Below are positions 1 through 4,642 of a DNA stretch of 5,040 nucleotides, one piece after another. The number at the start of each line of letters is the position of its first letter. Within the stretch, counting starts at the first letter, position 1. This DNA comes from Coleofasciculus sp. S288 (GTDB taxonomy: Bacteria; Cyanobacteriota; Cyanobacteriia; Cyanobacteriales; Coleofasciculaceae), in the NCBI GenBank assembly GCA_020216575.1, contig JAIUYC010000422.1, positions 1 to 5,040 of the forward strand, written 5' to 3'. The position numbers and the translations under genes are program-made. Under the pieces are notes generated by a model. That model was given only the letters and a program-made list of their open reading frames with translations. It was not told the DNA's origin and did no database searches.

Positions 1-1
1 G

Positions 2-304
2 GACACTAACTTGCAAGAGGCTGTTCTCCAGAGAGCCAAGCTGCAAAGGGCAGATCTTAGAGGCGCTAACCTCGAAGGGGCAGACCTCATTGAAGCGGAT
101 CTGCAAGGAACAAGCCTCTGGAAAATCAACCTGCGAGGGGCTGTTCTCCAGTACGCTAACCTCGAAGGGGCACAGCTCTGGAGAGCTAACCTTGAAGGGG
201 CAGACTTCACGGATGCTACCAACCTTACACAACAGCAGATTGATCAATCAACACGCCAAGATAGCACGACTATCTTACCCAACTATCTGACAATATCCGA
301 GTAG
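2..304 (+). CDS. Pentapeptide-repeat protein, 3' part (5' end outside window)
   Basis: The frame is open from the first complete codon at position 2 (reading [10 protein letters not shown]...), so the TTG at 11 is unlikely to be the true start; the gene begins upstream of the window. About 14 consecutive A(D/N)LxX pentapeptides ([20 protein letters not shown] and so on) are visible. In the family these stack into a right-handed quadrilateral beta-helix. The repeats end at [12 protein letters not shown], followed by a short tail with ILPNYL; a 'QI...LP..L' tail after the last repeat is common in cyanobacterial pentapeptide proteins. No membrane segment or catalytic domain is visible in this part. 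The biochemical role cannot be read from the repeats; such proteins are usually scaffolds or of unknown function. It converges on the XRE gene, 69 bp away, with no clear terminator between them. Confidence 0.85.
   Translation, partial: DTNLQEAVLQRAKLQRADLRGANLEGADLIEADLQGTSLWKINLRGAVLQYANLEGAQLWRANLEGADFTDATNLTQQQIDQSTRQDSTTILPNYLTISE
19..202 (+). repeat. Near-identical DNA repeats inside the pentapeptide gene
   Basis: GCTAACCTCGAAGGGGCA occurs exactly at 65-82 and 155-172, and with one change at 185-202. GGCTGTTCTCCAG occurs at 19-31 and 139-151. The spacings of 90, 30 and 120 bp are multiples of 15 bp, so the reading frame is kept. This points to duplication of blocks of pentapeptides at the DNA level. 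Confidence 0.7.
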
Positions 305-373
305 TGGAGGCAATCCGAGTGAATGAACGCCGCCGTCATCGCTTACCTAGTCGCCACCTGATTGTGATCGCAG

Positions 374-619
374 CTATAGTTCCTCATCAGGAACACCACT
401 TATATTAATACCTAGCGCTCTACACACAGTCTGAATTGACACTCCTAACTCACGAGCTAAAGCAACTGCCCTATCGATGCGTGGCAACTTAATCCCATTT
501 TCCCAGTCGTAAATTTGGCGTTCAGACACTCCGATACGCCTTCCCAGTTCAGATCGGGTTAGTTCAGCCGCTTCTCTGAGGAGTCTTAATTCAGATTTTC
601 CTTCGTTTGAGTCTGTCAT
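374..619 (-). CDS. Small XRE-family helix-turn-helix regulator (81 aa)
   Basis: This is a DNA-binding repressor-like protein consisting almost entirely of one Cro/C1-type HTH domain. Residues 10-26 form helix 1, TRSELGRRIG (21-30) matches helix 2, and VSERQIYDWENG (31-42) matches the recognition helix with the typical 'WE.G...P' ending (ENGIKLP, 40-46). Residues 48-70 (DRAVALARELGVSIQTVCRALG) resemble the last helices of the fold. There is no sensor, protease or toxin domain. ATG at 619 is the only reasonable start, but no Shine-Dalgarno lies next to it; a 28-bp perfect palindrome sits 3 bp upstream, which suggests autoregulation at this site. It is divergent from the two small genes at 764-1323 and is probably their regulator. 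It could be the antitoxin or regulator of a small addiction-like or mobile module, but the sequence alone does not show that. Confidence 0.85.
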   Translation of the reverse strand: MTDSNEGKSELRLLREAAELTRSELGRRIGVSERQIYDWENGIKLPRIDRAVALARELGVSIQTVCRALGINISGVPDEEL

Positions 620-622
620 TTT

Positions 623-650
623 AGAACTAAAGTTCCGGAACTTTAGTTCT
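623..650. promoter_or_regulatory. 28-bp perfect palindrome, probable operator
   Basis: Positions 623-650 read the same on both strands. The palindrome contains two 12-bp boxes, GAACTAAAGTTC (624-635) and GAACTTTAGTTC (638-649), separated by CG, with centres 14 bp apart. Each box is itself GAAC-N4-GTTC. It lies 3 bp upstream of the XRE start codon and touches a TTGACA hexamer (650-655) facing the other way. This position suits an operator that controls both directions. That the XRE protein binds here is inferred. Confidence 0.7.
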
Positions 651-679
651 TGACAGCAGGAAGCAACAGGAGCTAAAGT
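650..679 (+). promoter_or_regulatory. Candidate sigma70 promoter for the small gene pair
   Basis: A perfect -35 hexamer TTGACA lies at 650-655, followed after 18 bp by TAAAGT (674-679), a 4/6 match to TATAAT. The -10 is weak, which fits a regulated promoter. Operator-like boxes overlap or flank both elements. Transcription would start near 686 and give a leader of about 80-100 nt. Confidence 0.45.
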
Positions 680-681
680 TC
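670..681. promoter_or_regulatory. Third operator-like box GAGCTAAAGTTC
   Basis: GAGCTAAAGTTC differs by one base from GAACTAAAGTTC at 624-635. Its centre is 32 bp (about three helical turns) from the centre of the second box of the palindrome. It overlaps the candidate -10 element of the divergent promoter, so a protein bound here would block forward transcription. Confidence 0.5.
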
Positions 682-699
682 ATGTTGATAAACAGCATA

Positions 700-755
700 A
701 AAGACCAGCCAGTTTTATTGGCTCCGCTTGGATACGGCATAGCTGACTGGTCTTT
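700..755 (+). repeat. Leader hairpin, 13-bp stem with one mismatch
   Basis: AAAGACCAGCCAG (700-712) pairs with CTGACTGGTCTTT (743-755) with one C-A mismatch and a 30-nt loop. An alternative hairpin, AGCCA (707-711) with TGGCT (719-723), uses the same bases and excludes the long stem. The structure ends 8 nt before the GTG at 764. No long U tract follows on the plus strand, so it is not a standard terminator there; on the minus strand the stem is followed by TTTTATG. Confidence 0.5.
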
Positions 756-763
756 CCTTACCA

Positions 764-1075
764 GTGTCTCATCTTAATCAAATACCCATGAGGAAATCCA
801 GAGCGACCGAAGCCTTGCGCGTCGCGACAGACATTGCTGCCATCCGGACAGCACTCAAAAAACGCGGCTACAAAGTCCGCAAACAGCCCAAGCAAGCTGG
901 ATGGAAAGTCTTTATTACCCCTGATGAGAGCTACCTGCTAACCTACCAACCTGCTCCCATCAGCGCCTGGGTACTTCATCCCCAAAACGACTCCCCCAAC
1001 CGCCAAAAACTTTTAACCATCATTCAAACTGCATTAACCAAACAACCCACAACCCTTACCAGGAGAATCTCATGA
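764..1075 (+). CDS. Small protein of unknown function, first gene of a coupled pair
   Basis: I do not recognise this family. From GTG 764 it is 103 aa; ATG 788 gives a 95-aa version starting MRKSRATEAL. Neither start has a clear Shine-Dalgarno, and the ATG is plausible. The protein is basic, with a likely helix at 13-33 (ATEALRVATDIAAIRTALKK), then a K/R-rich stretch (KRGYKVRKQPKQ), a likely beta region with aromatic residues (GWKVFITPDESYLLTYQPAPISAWVLHP) and a helical end (RQKLLTIIQTALTK). There is no signal peptide, membrane segment or known catalytic motif. The TGA stop overlaps the ATG of the next gene (ATGA), so the two are translationally coupled. The charge and the divergent XRE gene would suit a nucleic-acid-associated or addiction-type protein, but that is only inference. 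Confidence 0.6.
   Translation: MSHLNQIPMRKSRATEALRVATDIAAIRTALKKRGYKVRKQPKQAGWKVFITPDESYLLTYQPAPISAWVLHPQNDSPNRQKLLTIIQTALTKQPTTLTRRIS
1061..1065 (+). promoter_or_regulatory. Ribosome-binding site AGGAG for the second small gene
   Basis: AGGAG ends 6 nt before ATG 1072. It lies inside the end of the preceding gene, so the second gene has its own good initiation signal as well as the ATGA overlap. It supports 1072 as the start. Confidence 0.7.
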
Positions 1076-1323
1076 CCTACAAAGACCAACTAACCCCATG
1101 GTGCATTATTCGCCCCCTCCCCAACATGCGCACCCAAATCGTCGGACGCTTCCGCCGCCGAGTTGACGCCGAGGGTCATCTGCGAATCCTCAAACAAATG
1201 ATTCCAGCAATCCACTACGAAATTATGTTCGACATCACCCCAGAACCCACCAACGCAAAAGACCTAACTCCCTCAAACTCCTATCTTGCTTCCCCCTCGC
1301 CCAGTTTTGGGAGAGGGGATTGA
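1072..1323 (+). CDS. Small protein of unknown function, second gene of the pair
   Basis: This 83-aa protein starts at an ATG that overlaps the previous stop, with AGGAG at good spacing. Residues 9-56 form a compact unit: PWCIIRPLPNMRTQIVGRFR, then RRVDAEGHLRILKQMIPAI, then HYEIMFDI. This suggests a beta-strand, an 'RFR.R.DAE.HL..L....P' helix and a final beta-strand. The layout resembles small uncharacterised cyanobacterial proteins I have seen with W..VR.LPN and FR.R.DA..HL motifs; no function is known to me. There is no membrane or secretion signal. The last 15 or so residues (ASPSPSFGRGD) are encoded by a palindromic repeat, so the native C-terminus was probably nearer residue 60 and has been replaced by repeat sequence. 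It likely acts with its coupled neighbour. Confidence 0.65.
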   Translation: MTYKDQLTPWCIIRPLPNMRTQIVGRFRRRVDAEGHLRILKQMIPAIHYEIMFDITPEPTNAKDLTPSNSYLASPSPSFGRGD

Positions 1324-1338
1324 GGGGGTGAGGGCGAG
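1293..1338. repeat. GC-rich palindromic dispersed repeat overlapping a gene end
   Basis: Positions 1293-1303 pair with 1308-1318 (10 pairs, one G-A mismatch, GTTT loop). CTCGCCC (1296-1302) can pair instead with GGGCGAG (1332-1338). The wording 'CCCTCGCCCAGTTTTGGGAG' with following GAGGGGGTGAGGGC is typical of palindromes scattered through cyanobacterial genomes. It supplies the last codons and the stop of the gene at 1072. It could act as a weak terminator, but no U tract follows. Confidence 0.65.
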
Positions 1339-1415
1339 ATGTGTAGACATTAGCTCAAGAGCAGGACAGGAACTGGGGGAGAGGTCAACCGAGGAGTAGA
1401 GGCATCATGATCTGT

Positions 1416-1546
1416 CTATTTCACCGCCTCTAGCCTGCTCCGAAATTCCGCATTACGATAAGTGCGATCGCCTTTAACCGCAGTCCCCAATCCGCGATGC
1501 ATCAGTACAAATGCCTAAATGTAGCAAGTGCTTTCCAATAGCGCAT
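1416..1546 (-). pseudogene. Short reverse-strand coding remnant
   Basis: On the minus strand, ATG 1502 to TAG 1416 encodes 28 residues (MHRGLGTAVKGDRTYRNAEF...RLEAVK), charged and protein-like. It overlaps the TGA of an upstream 14-codon frame starting at ATG 1546 (MRYWKALATFRHLY). The two frames together look like the tail of a decayed or frameshifted gene, or a dispersed coding fragment carrying a HIP1 site (1464-1471). No ribosome-binding site is evident and the family is not identified. A chance reading frame remains possible. Confidence 0.3.
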
Positions 1547-1646
1547 AAAATTACTGATGATGAATAGTTTCTTGTAGCAAAAACCTCAACCTATTCCATA
1601 TTCTATCTTCAGGCGCGATCGCTAAAGATAGTCCCGTCTCATTCAG

Positions 1647-1666
1647 GGAAATCGAGGAGTATTTCC
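1647..1666 (+). promoter_or_regulatory. Ribosome-binding site in a hairpin loop before the ebsA-like gene
   Basis: GAGGAG (1654-1659) is a strong Shine-Dalgarno 9 nt before ATG 1669. It lies in the 8-nt loop of a perfect 6-bp stem, GGAAAT (1647-1652) with ATTTCC (1661-1666). A loop position would keep the site exposed or let a factor bind it. Confidence 0.6.
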
Positions 1667-1668
1667 AT

Positions 1669-2043
1669 ATGTCTATTGAAAAACTTCAACCTGCTGACAA
1701 AGGTGCCGTCAGTGTTTATATGCCCTACTACCAGGGAACCCGACGCCAAATCTTACCCTTTGCGATTAGCCTCTACCAACAAGGCTCTTTAGAAGGACAG
1801 CGCAATATTGAAGGCGGTGATGGCATTCCCTTCGTGGCGACTTGGTTGGTATCCAAACTGCCGGCCGAACTAACTCGCTGTCGGTTACAGTTTGATGGAA
1901 ACGCGGAGCTGAGTTACGAAGTGTTAATGGCAAACTCTGAGTTTATCAATCACTTAATCGACGTAATTCAAAACTTTAAGAAATGGCGCAAGACGGATTT
2001 CTCCCAAGCGTTTTATCGCAAACTGCTGCGCAATGAAGACTAA
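1669..2043 (+). CDS. ebsA: EbsA-like type IV pilus biogenesis protein
   Basis: This 124-aa soluble protein has no signal peptide or membrane segment. The conserved-looking core is VYMPYYQGTRRQILPFAISL (16-35), then QGSLEGQRNIEGGDGIPFVATW (38-59), LPAELTRCRLQFDGNAELSYE (64-84) and a helical tail ending in KWRKTDFSQAFYRKLL. From memory this matches the cyanobacterial EbsA family ('YYQG...LPYAISLYQ..SLEG.R.IEGG..IPFVA'). In Synechococcus elongatus, EbsA is reported to bind the pilus assembly ATPase PilB and the Hfq homologue, and to be needed for pilus assembly and for biofilm self-suppression. It would act at the inner face of the cytoplasmic membrane. The start is fixed by GAGGAG. The next gene follows after 33 bp, probably in one transcript. 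The family name is from recall, not from a search; that it is a conserved cyanobacterial gene is more certain than the symbol. Confidence 0.7.
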   Translation: MSIEKLQPADKGAVSVYMPYYQGTRRQILPFAISLYQQGSLEGQRNIEGGDGIPFVATWLVSKLPAELTRCRLQFDGNAELSYEVLMANSEFINHLIDVIQNFKKWRKTDFSQAFYRKLLRNED

Positions 2044-2060
2044 AGTAAACGTAAAGTCAT

Positions 2061-2065
2061 AGGAG
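2061..2065 (+). promoter_or_regulatory. Ribosome-binding site that decides the start of the DRTGG gene
   Basis: AGGAG at 2061-2065 overlaps the first in-frame GTG (2065), so it cannot serve that codon. It lies 11 nt before the second GTG (2077), which is therefore the more likely start. Confidence 0.5.
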
Positions 2066-2076
2066 TGAACGAAGGG

Positions 2077-3165
2077 GTGGTAAAATCTGCCAAGTATTTG
2101 CTGATTGGGTCAACAGAAGCTTATAGTGGCAAATCAGCAACGATTCTAGGAGTAGCTCATCAGCTGCAAGCTAAAGGACTGGATATCGCCTACGGTAAAC
2201 CACTGGGAACTCATACCAATACCAATCAACCAGATGCGACGGAAGAGGACGTCCGGTTTATGATGGAAGTCCTCAACTTACCAGAGCCACGGGTACTCCC
2301 CCCCTTGCTATTTTTGGACACTGAAACCATTCAAAAACGCCTACAGGGAGAAGACTCAACCAATTACCATCAGTCTTTAAAGCAGTATATCCAACAACGG
2401 GATGGCGATTTAATCCTCTTGGAGGGACCAGGGACCCTCAGTGAAGGCAGCTTATTTAATTTATCGTTACAGGAAGTCGCTCAGACTCTTGAAGCTCCTG
2501 TACTCTTGGTCGCTCGCTTTCACTCGGTTTTGCTAGTAGAGTCTTTATTATCAGCAAAGCAGTATCTAGGGGAGTATTTGCTAGGGGTCTTGATTAATGA
2601 TATCCCCACCGATCAGCTGTCAATGGTGGAATCAACACTGCGGCCATTCCTAGAACAGCAGGGAATTCCCGTATTGGGAATGTGGCCTAGGAGTCAGCTG
2701 TTGCGAAGTGTCAGCGTTCGAGAATTAGTTAAACAGTTGCACGCGGAAGTTCTTTGTCGTTCCGATCGCTTAGACTTGATGGTGGAGACTTTGACAATTG
2801 GCGCAATGAATGTTAGTGCAGCGTTGAAGTATTTCCGCAAGAGAAGCAATATGGCGGTGGTTACAGGAGGCGATCGCACCGACATTCAGATGGCCGCCCT
2901 CGAAACCTCAACCCATTGTCTGATCCTTACAGGCCACTTGCCACCCCCAGACTTCGTCCTCCACCGCGCTGAGGAGTTAGAAATCCCTGTTTTGTCCGTT
3001 GACTTGGATACCCTCAGCACGGTAGAGATCATTGACCATGCCTTTGGTCAGGTACGCCTCCACGAACCCATCAAGGTGCAGTGCATCCAACAGATGATGA
3101 ATCAGCATTTCGACATTGAACGATTGATAAGTCAGCTTGGTCTGGAACCAGCTGTAACGGCGTAA
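2077..3165 (+). CDS. P-loop / DRTGG-domain protein (phosphotransacetylase regulatory-half homologue)
   Basis: From GTG 2077 the protein has 362 aa (366 from GTG 2065). Residues 5-210 form a P-loop NTPase domain of the dethiobiotin-synthetase/cobyrinate-synthase type: YLLIGSTEAYSGKSATILG carries the Walker A loop (G11 to S20), YGKPLGT is a switch-like strand, LILLEGPGTLSEGS (about 112-125) is the Walker B region, and LLVARFHS and GVLINDI are core strands. From about 235 to 326 is a DRTGG domain, with VVTGGDRTDIQMAAL as its hallmark (GGDRTD near 264-269). The same two domains occur at the N-terminus of long phosphotransacetylases, but the catalytic acetyltransferase domain is absent, so this is not a working Pta. 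It may sense a nucleotide or acyl metabolite; its exact role is unknown. It follows the ebsA-like gene by 33 bp, probably in the same operon. Confidence 0.8.
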   Translation: MVKSAKYLLIGSTEAYSGKSATILGVAHQLQAKGLDIAYGKPLGTHTNTNQPDATEEDVRFMMEVLNLPEPRVLPPLLFLDTETIQKRLQGEDSTNYHQSLKQYIQQRDGDLILLEGPGTLSEGSLFNLSLQEVAQTLEAPVLLVARFHSVLLVESLLSAKQYLGEYLLGVLINDIPTDQLSMVESTLRPFLEQQGIPVLGMWPRSQLLRSVSVRELVKQLHAEVLCRSDRLDLMVETLTIGAMNVSAALKYFRKRSNMAVVTGGDRTDIQMAALETSTHCLILTGHLPPPDFVLHRAEELEIPVLSVDLDTLSTVEIIDHAFGQVRLHEPIKVQCIQQMMNQHFDIERLISQLGLEPAVTA

Positions 3166-3170
3166 TCTTT

Positions 3171-3203
3171 TGTTAGTTGTTAGTTGTTAGTTGTTAGTTG
3201 TTA
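3171..3203. repeat. Heptamer tandem repeat (TGTTAGT) x 4.7
   Basis: Four exact copies of TGTTAGT (3171-3198) are followed by a partial TGTTA. Perfect 7-bp arrays of this kind are the known short tandemly repeated (STRR) class of cyanobacterial genomes. It begins 6 bp after the stop of the DRTGG gene. Confidence 0.85.
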
Positions 3204-3235
3204 AGTAGAGCGACATAAATAAACACAGTCTAGTT

Positions 3236-3305
3236 GTAGGGTAGGCATTGCCCATTATTCCCTCCGCTTGAACTACACGGTTTCAGCGGACAATGCCCAC
3301 CTTAC
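3236..3305. repeat. Imperfect inverted repeat, MITE-like
   Basis: GTAGGGTAGGCATTG (3236-3250) is inverted as CAATGCCCACCTTAC (3291-3305), with 13 of 15 positions matching. CCGCT (3264-3268) / AGCGG (3285-3289) form a nested inner stem. 'GGCATTGCCCA' motifs of this kind are frequent between cyanobacterial genes. There is no open frame inside and no obvious target-site duplication. Confidence 0.55.
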
Positions 3306-3364
3306 GTTTAATTCTGTCCATCTACTTACTCCTTTCTCGCCCAAAATTACCTATCTCTTGTTTT

Positions 3365-3390
3365 CCTCTGCGCCTCTGTGTCCTCTGTGG
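3365..3390. repeat. CTCTGCGC/CTCTGTGT dispersed repeat
   Basis: The stretch has successive CTCTGCGC, CTCTGTGT and CTCTGTGG units. It resembles the 'CTCTGCG...CTCTGTG...GGTT' repeats often found upstream of cyanobacterial genes. Its role is unknown. Confidence 0.5.
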
Positions 3391-3440
3391 TTTGTAAAAA
3401 AATAGGTATTCTTCAAGCGGGAAGGGAGTAGTTGTTTTTT

Positions 3441-3461
3441 ACCAATAACCAATGACCAAAG
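3441..3461. repeat. Degenerate heptamer repeat containing the rbsK start codon
   Basis: ACCAATA (3441-3447), ACCAATG (3448-3454) and ACCAAAG (3455-3461) are three adjacent 7-bp units. The ATG of rbsK (3452-3454) is the end of the second unit. In addition CAATAAC (3443-3449) pairs with GTTATTG (3461-3467), which puts the start codon in an 11-nt loop. Confidence 0.55.
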
Positions 3462-4387
3462 TTATTGTTTTTGGCAGCATCAACATGGATTTGGTAACCA
3501 GAACCCCTCGGTTGCCAGTTGCGGGTGAAACACTGCAGGGGACTGAATTTTTTACCGCTTCTGGGGGGAAAGGAGCGAATCAAGCCGTGGCGGCAGCACG
3601 TCTCGGTATCCCCACTCAACTGGTTGGACGTCTGGGGGGTGATGATTTTGGGCGTCAGTTACTCGCAGGTTTGCAAGCGTCTGGCGTTCAAATCGATGGT
3701 GTTTTGGTGGATGAAGCAACGAGTTCTGGCGTTGCGATTATTACTGTGGATGGTGCGGGTGAAAATACGATTGTCATTATTGCAGGAGCAAATGGGCGGA
3801 TCGACGAAGCCGATATCGATCGCCTCAAGAGTCGGTTGGCAGGAACAGCCGCCTTACTCATGCAGTTTGAGATTCCCCTATCAATGGTGCACTCAGCAGC
3901 GCTTGCAGCACGACAGGCAGGTGTGCCAGTAATTCTCGATCCAGCTCCCGTTCAGGATATCCCAGTTGAGCTTTATCCCCTCGTGGATATCATCACGCCC
4001 AATCAGTTGGAAGCGTCTCAACTGGTGGGCTTTCCCGTAGATGGGATAGAGGCAGCTCAACGGGCGTCAGCTATCCTGCGGCAACGAGGTGTTGGTACGG
4101 CGATTGTGAAACTTGGCGATCGAGGAGTGTTCTGTGCCACAACGGAGGAAACGTTCTTCGTTCCAGCTTTTCCAGTTGAAGCCGTTGATACAGTGGCGGC
4201 TGGAGATGCCTTCGATGGAGCGTTGGCAGTAGCTTTGGCTGAGGGGCTACCGTTGCAGCAGGCAGTGATGTGGGGGGCAGCAGCTGGAGCGCTTTCTGCG
4301 ACAAAAGCTGGAGCGCAGCCTTCCTTACCCGATCGCAAAATATTTGATGCCTTCCTCAAAGAAAGAGGCTTAGACATGCAGTATTGA
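3452..4387 (+). CDS. rbsK: Ribokinase (PfkB family)
   Basis: The protein phosphorylates D-ribose at O5 with ATP in the cytoplasm, giving ribose 5-phosphate for the pentose phosphate and nucleotide pathways. Its 311 aa are the usual family length. Motifs in order: GSINMD (8-13, sugar binding), GGKGANQA (38-45, PfkB signature 1), AGAN (111-114), QFEIP with E140, LDPAP (162-166), TPNQLEA (182-188), and VDTVAAGDAFDGA (245-257), the second signature with anion hole AAGD and catalytic base D252. 'AAGD' rather than 'GAGD' is normal for ribokinases; D255 replaces the more usual Asn. The ATG at 3452 gives the standard N-terminus MTKVIVFGS, but no Shine-Dalgarno is close (GGGAG lies 23 nt upstream) and the codon lies in a repeat. 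There is no ribose transporter or regulator beside it, so ribose or nucleoside salvage is likely. Another PfkB sugar specificity is possible but less likely. Confidence 0.93.
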   Translation: MTKVIVFGSINMDLVTRTPRLPVAGETLQGTEFFTASGGKGANQAVAAARLGIPTQLVGRLGGDDFGRQLLAGLQASGVQIDGVLVDEATSSGVAIITVDGAGENTIVIIAGANGRIDEADIDRLKSRLAGTAALLMQFEIPLSMVHSAALAARQAGVPVILDPAPVQDIPVELYPLVDIITPNQLEASQLVGFPVDGIEAAQRASAILRQRGVGTAIVKLGDRGVFCATTEETFFVPAFPVEAVDTVAAGDAFDGALAVALAEGLPLQQAVMWGAAAGALSATKAGAQPSLPDRKIFDAFLKERGLDMQY

Positions 4388-4436
4388 AAGAGGGATTCCC
4401 ACTGCGACCCTATCATATTGAACAGGCAGTACAGAA

Positions 4437-4465
4437 AAAGCATCCAGTTAGTCCCTGGATGCTTT
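4437..4465. terminator. Strong hairpin after rbsK, terminator on either strand
   Basis: AAAGCATCCAG (4437-4447) pairs perfectly with CTGGATGCTTT (4455-4465) around a 7-nt loop, 50 bp after the rbsK stop. In the forward direction the tail is only CTTTGGATTTG. In the reverse direction the stem runs into TTTTTCTG, the better terminator tail, so it may also stop transcription coming from the right. Confidence 0.75.
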
Positions 4466-4642
4466 GGATTTGCATAAGCCTTGTATGACTTAAAACTAAA
4501 ACACAAAAATAAGGAAGTGATGAGGGCGTTGGCACTTTGACGAAAACAGATGAGTTGACGTTCTCCCTGGCGTGAACGCATGGGGCTTGGAGAATATCGC
4601 TACTCTTTCGTTGACAAACCTTCTAATCAACTATTTCTTAGC

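Larger units (their letters stand above)
1324..1668. other. 345-bp gap: nested inverted repeats, two HIP1 sites, gene remnant
   Basis: There is no intact gene here. It holds the rest of the GC-rich repeat (to about 1338), an outer inverted repeat GAGCAGG (1359-1365) / CCTGCTC (1434-1440), an inner one TAGAGGC (1397-1403) / GCCTCTA (1426-1432), and HIP1 octamers at 1464-1471 and 1615-1622. The second HIP1 is framed by CTATCTT (1603-1609) / AAGATAG (1625-1631). A short reverse-strand reading frame lies at 1416-1546. The promoter of the ebsA-like gene should be in the right half, but no pair of hexamers is convincing. Confidence 0.6.
3166..3451. other. Repeat-filled spacer between the DRTGG gene and rbsK
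   Basis: These 286 bp carry no gene. In order they hold a 7-bp tandem repeat, an imperfect inverted repeat of about 70 bp, a CTCTGTG-type repeat and a short A tract, and they end in a second degenerate 7-bp repeat that runs into rbsK. No clear terminator for the upstream operon and no convincing promoter for rbsK were found. Confidence 0.6.

Noticed and set aside
319..408. Short forward frame starting GTG 319 (29 codons) between the pentapeptide and XRE genes
   Set aside because: It overlaps the end of the XRE gene, has no ribosome-binding site and no recognisable sequence; likely chance.
2694..2885. Reverse-strand frame inside the DRTGG gene
   Set aside because: It lies wholly within a well-supported gene and has no protein-like motifs.
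4057..4581. Long reverse-strand frame antisense to rbsK
   Set aside because: Most of it mirrors a clear ribokinase gene; its upstream part is low-quality sequence running through the hairpin at 4437-4465. It is a shadow frame.
4611..4640. TTGACA at 4611 as a promoter
   Set aside because: No acceptable -10 hexamer at 16-18 bp spacing and no intact downstream forward gene.
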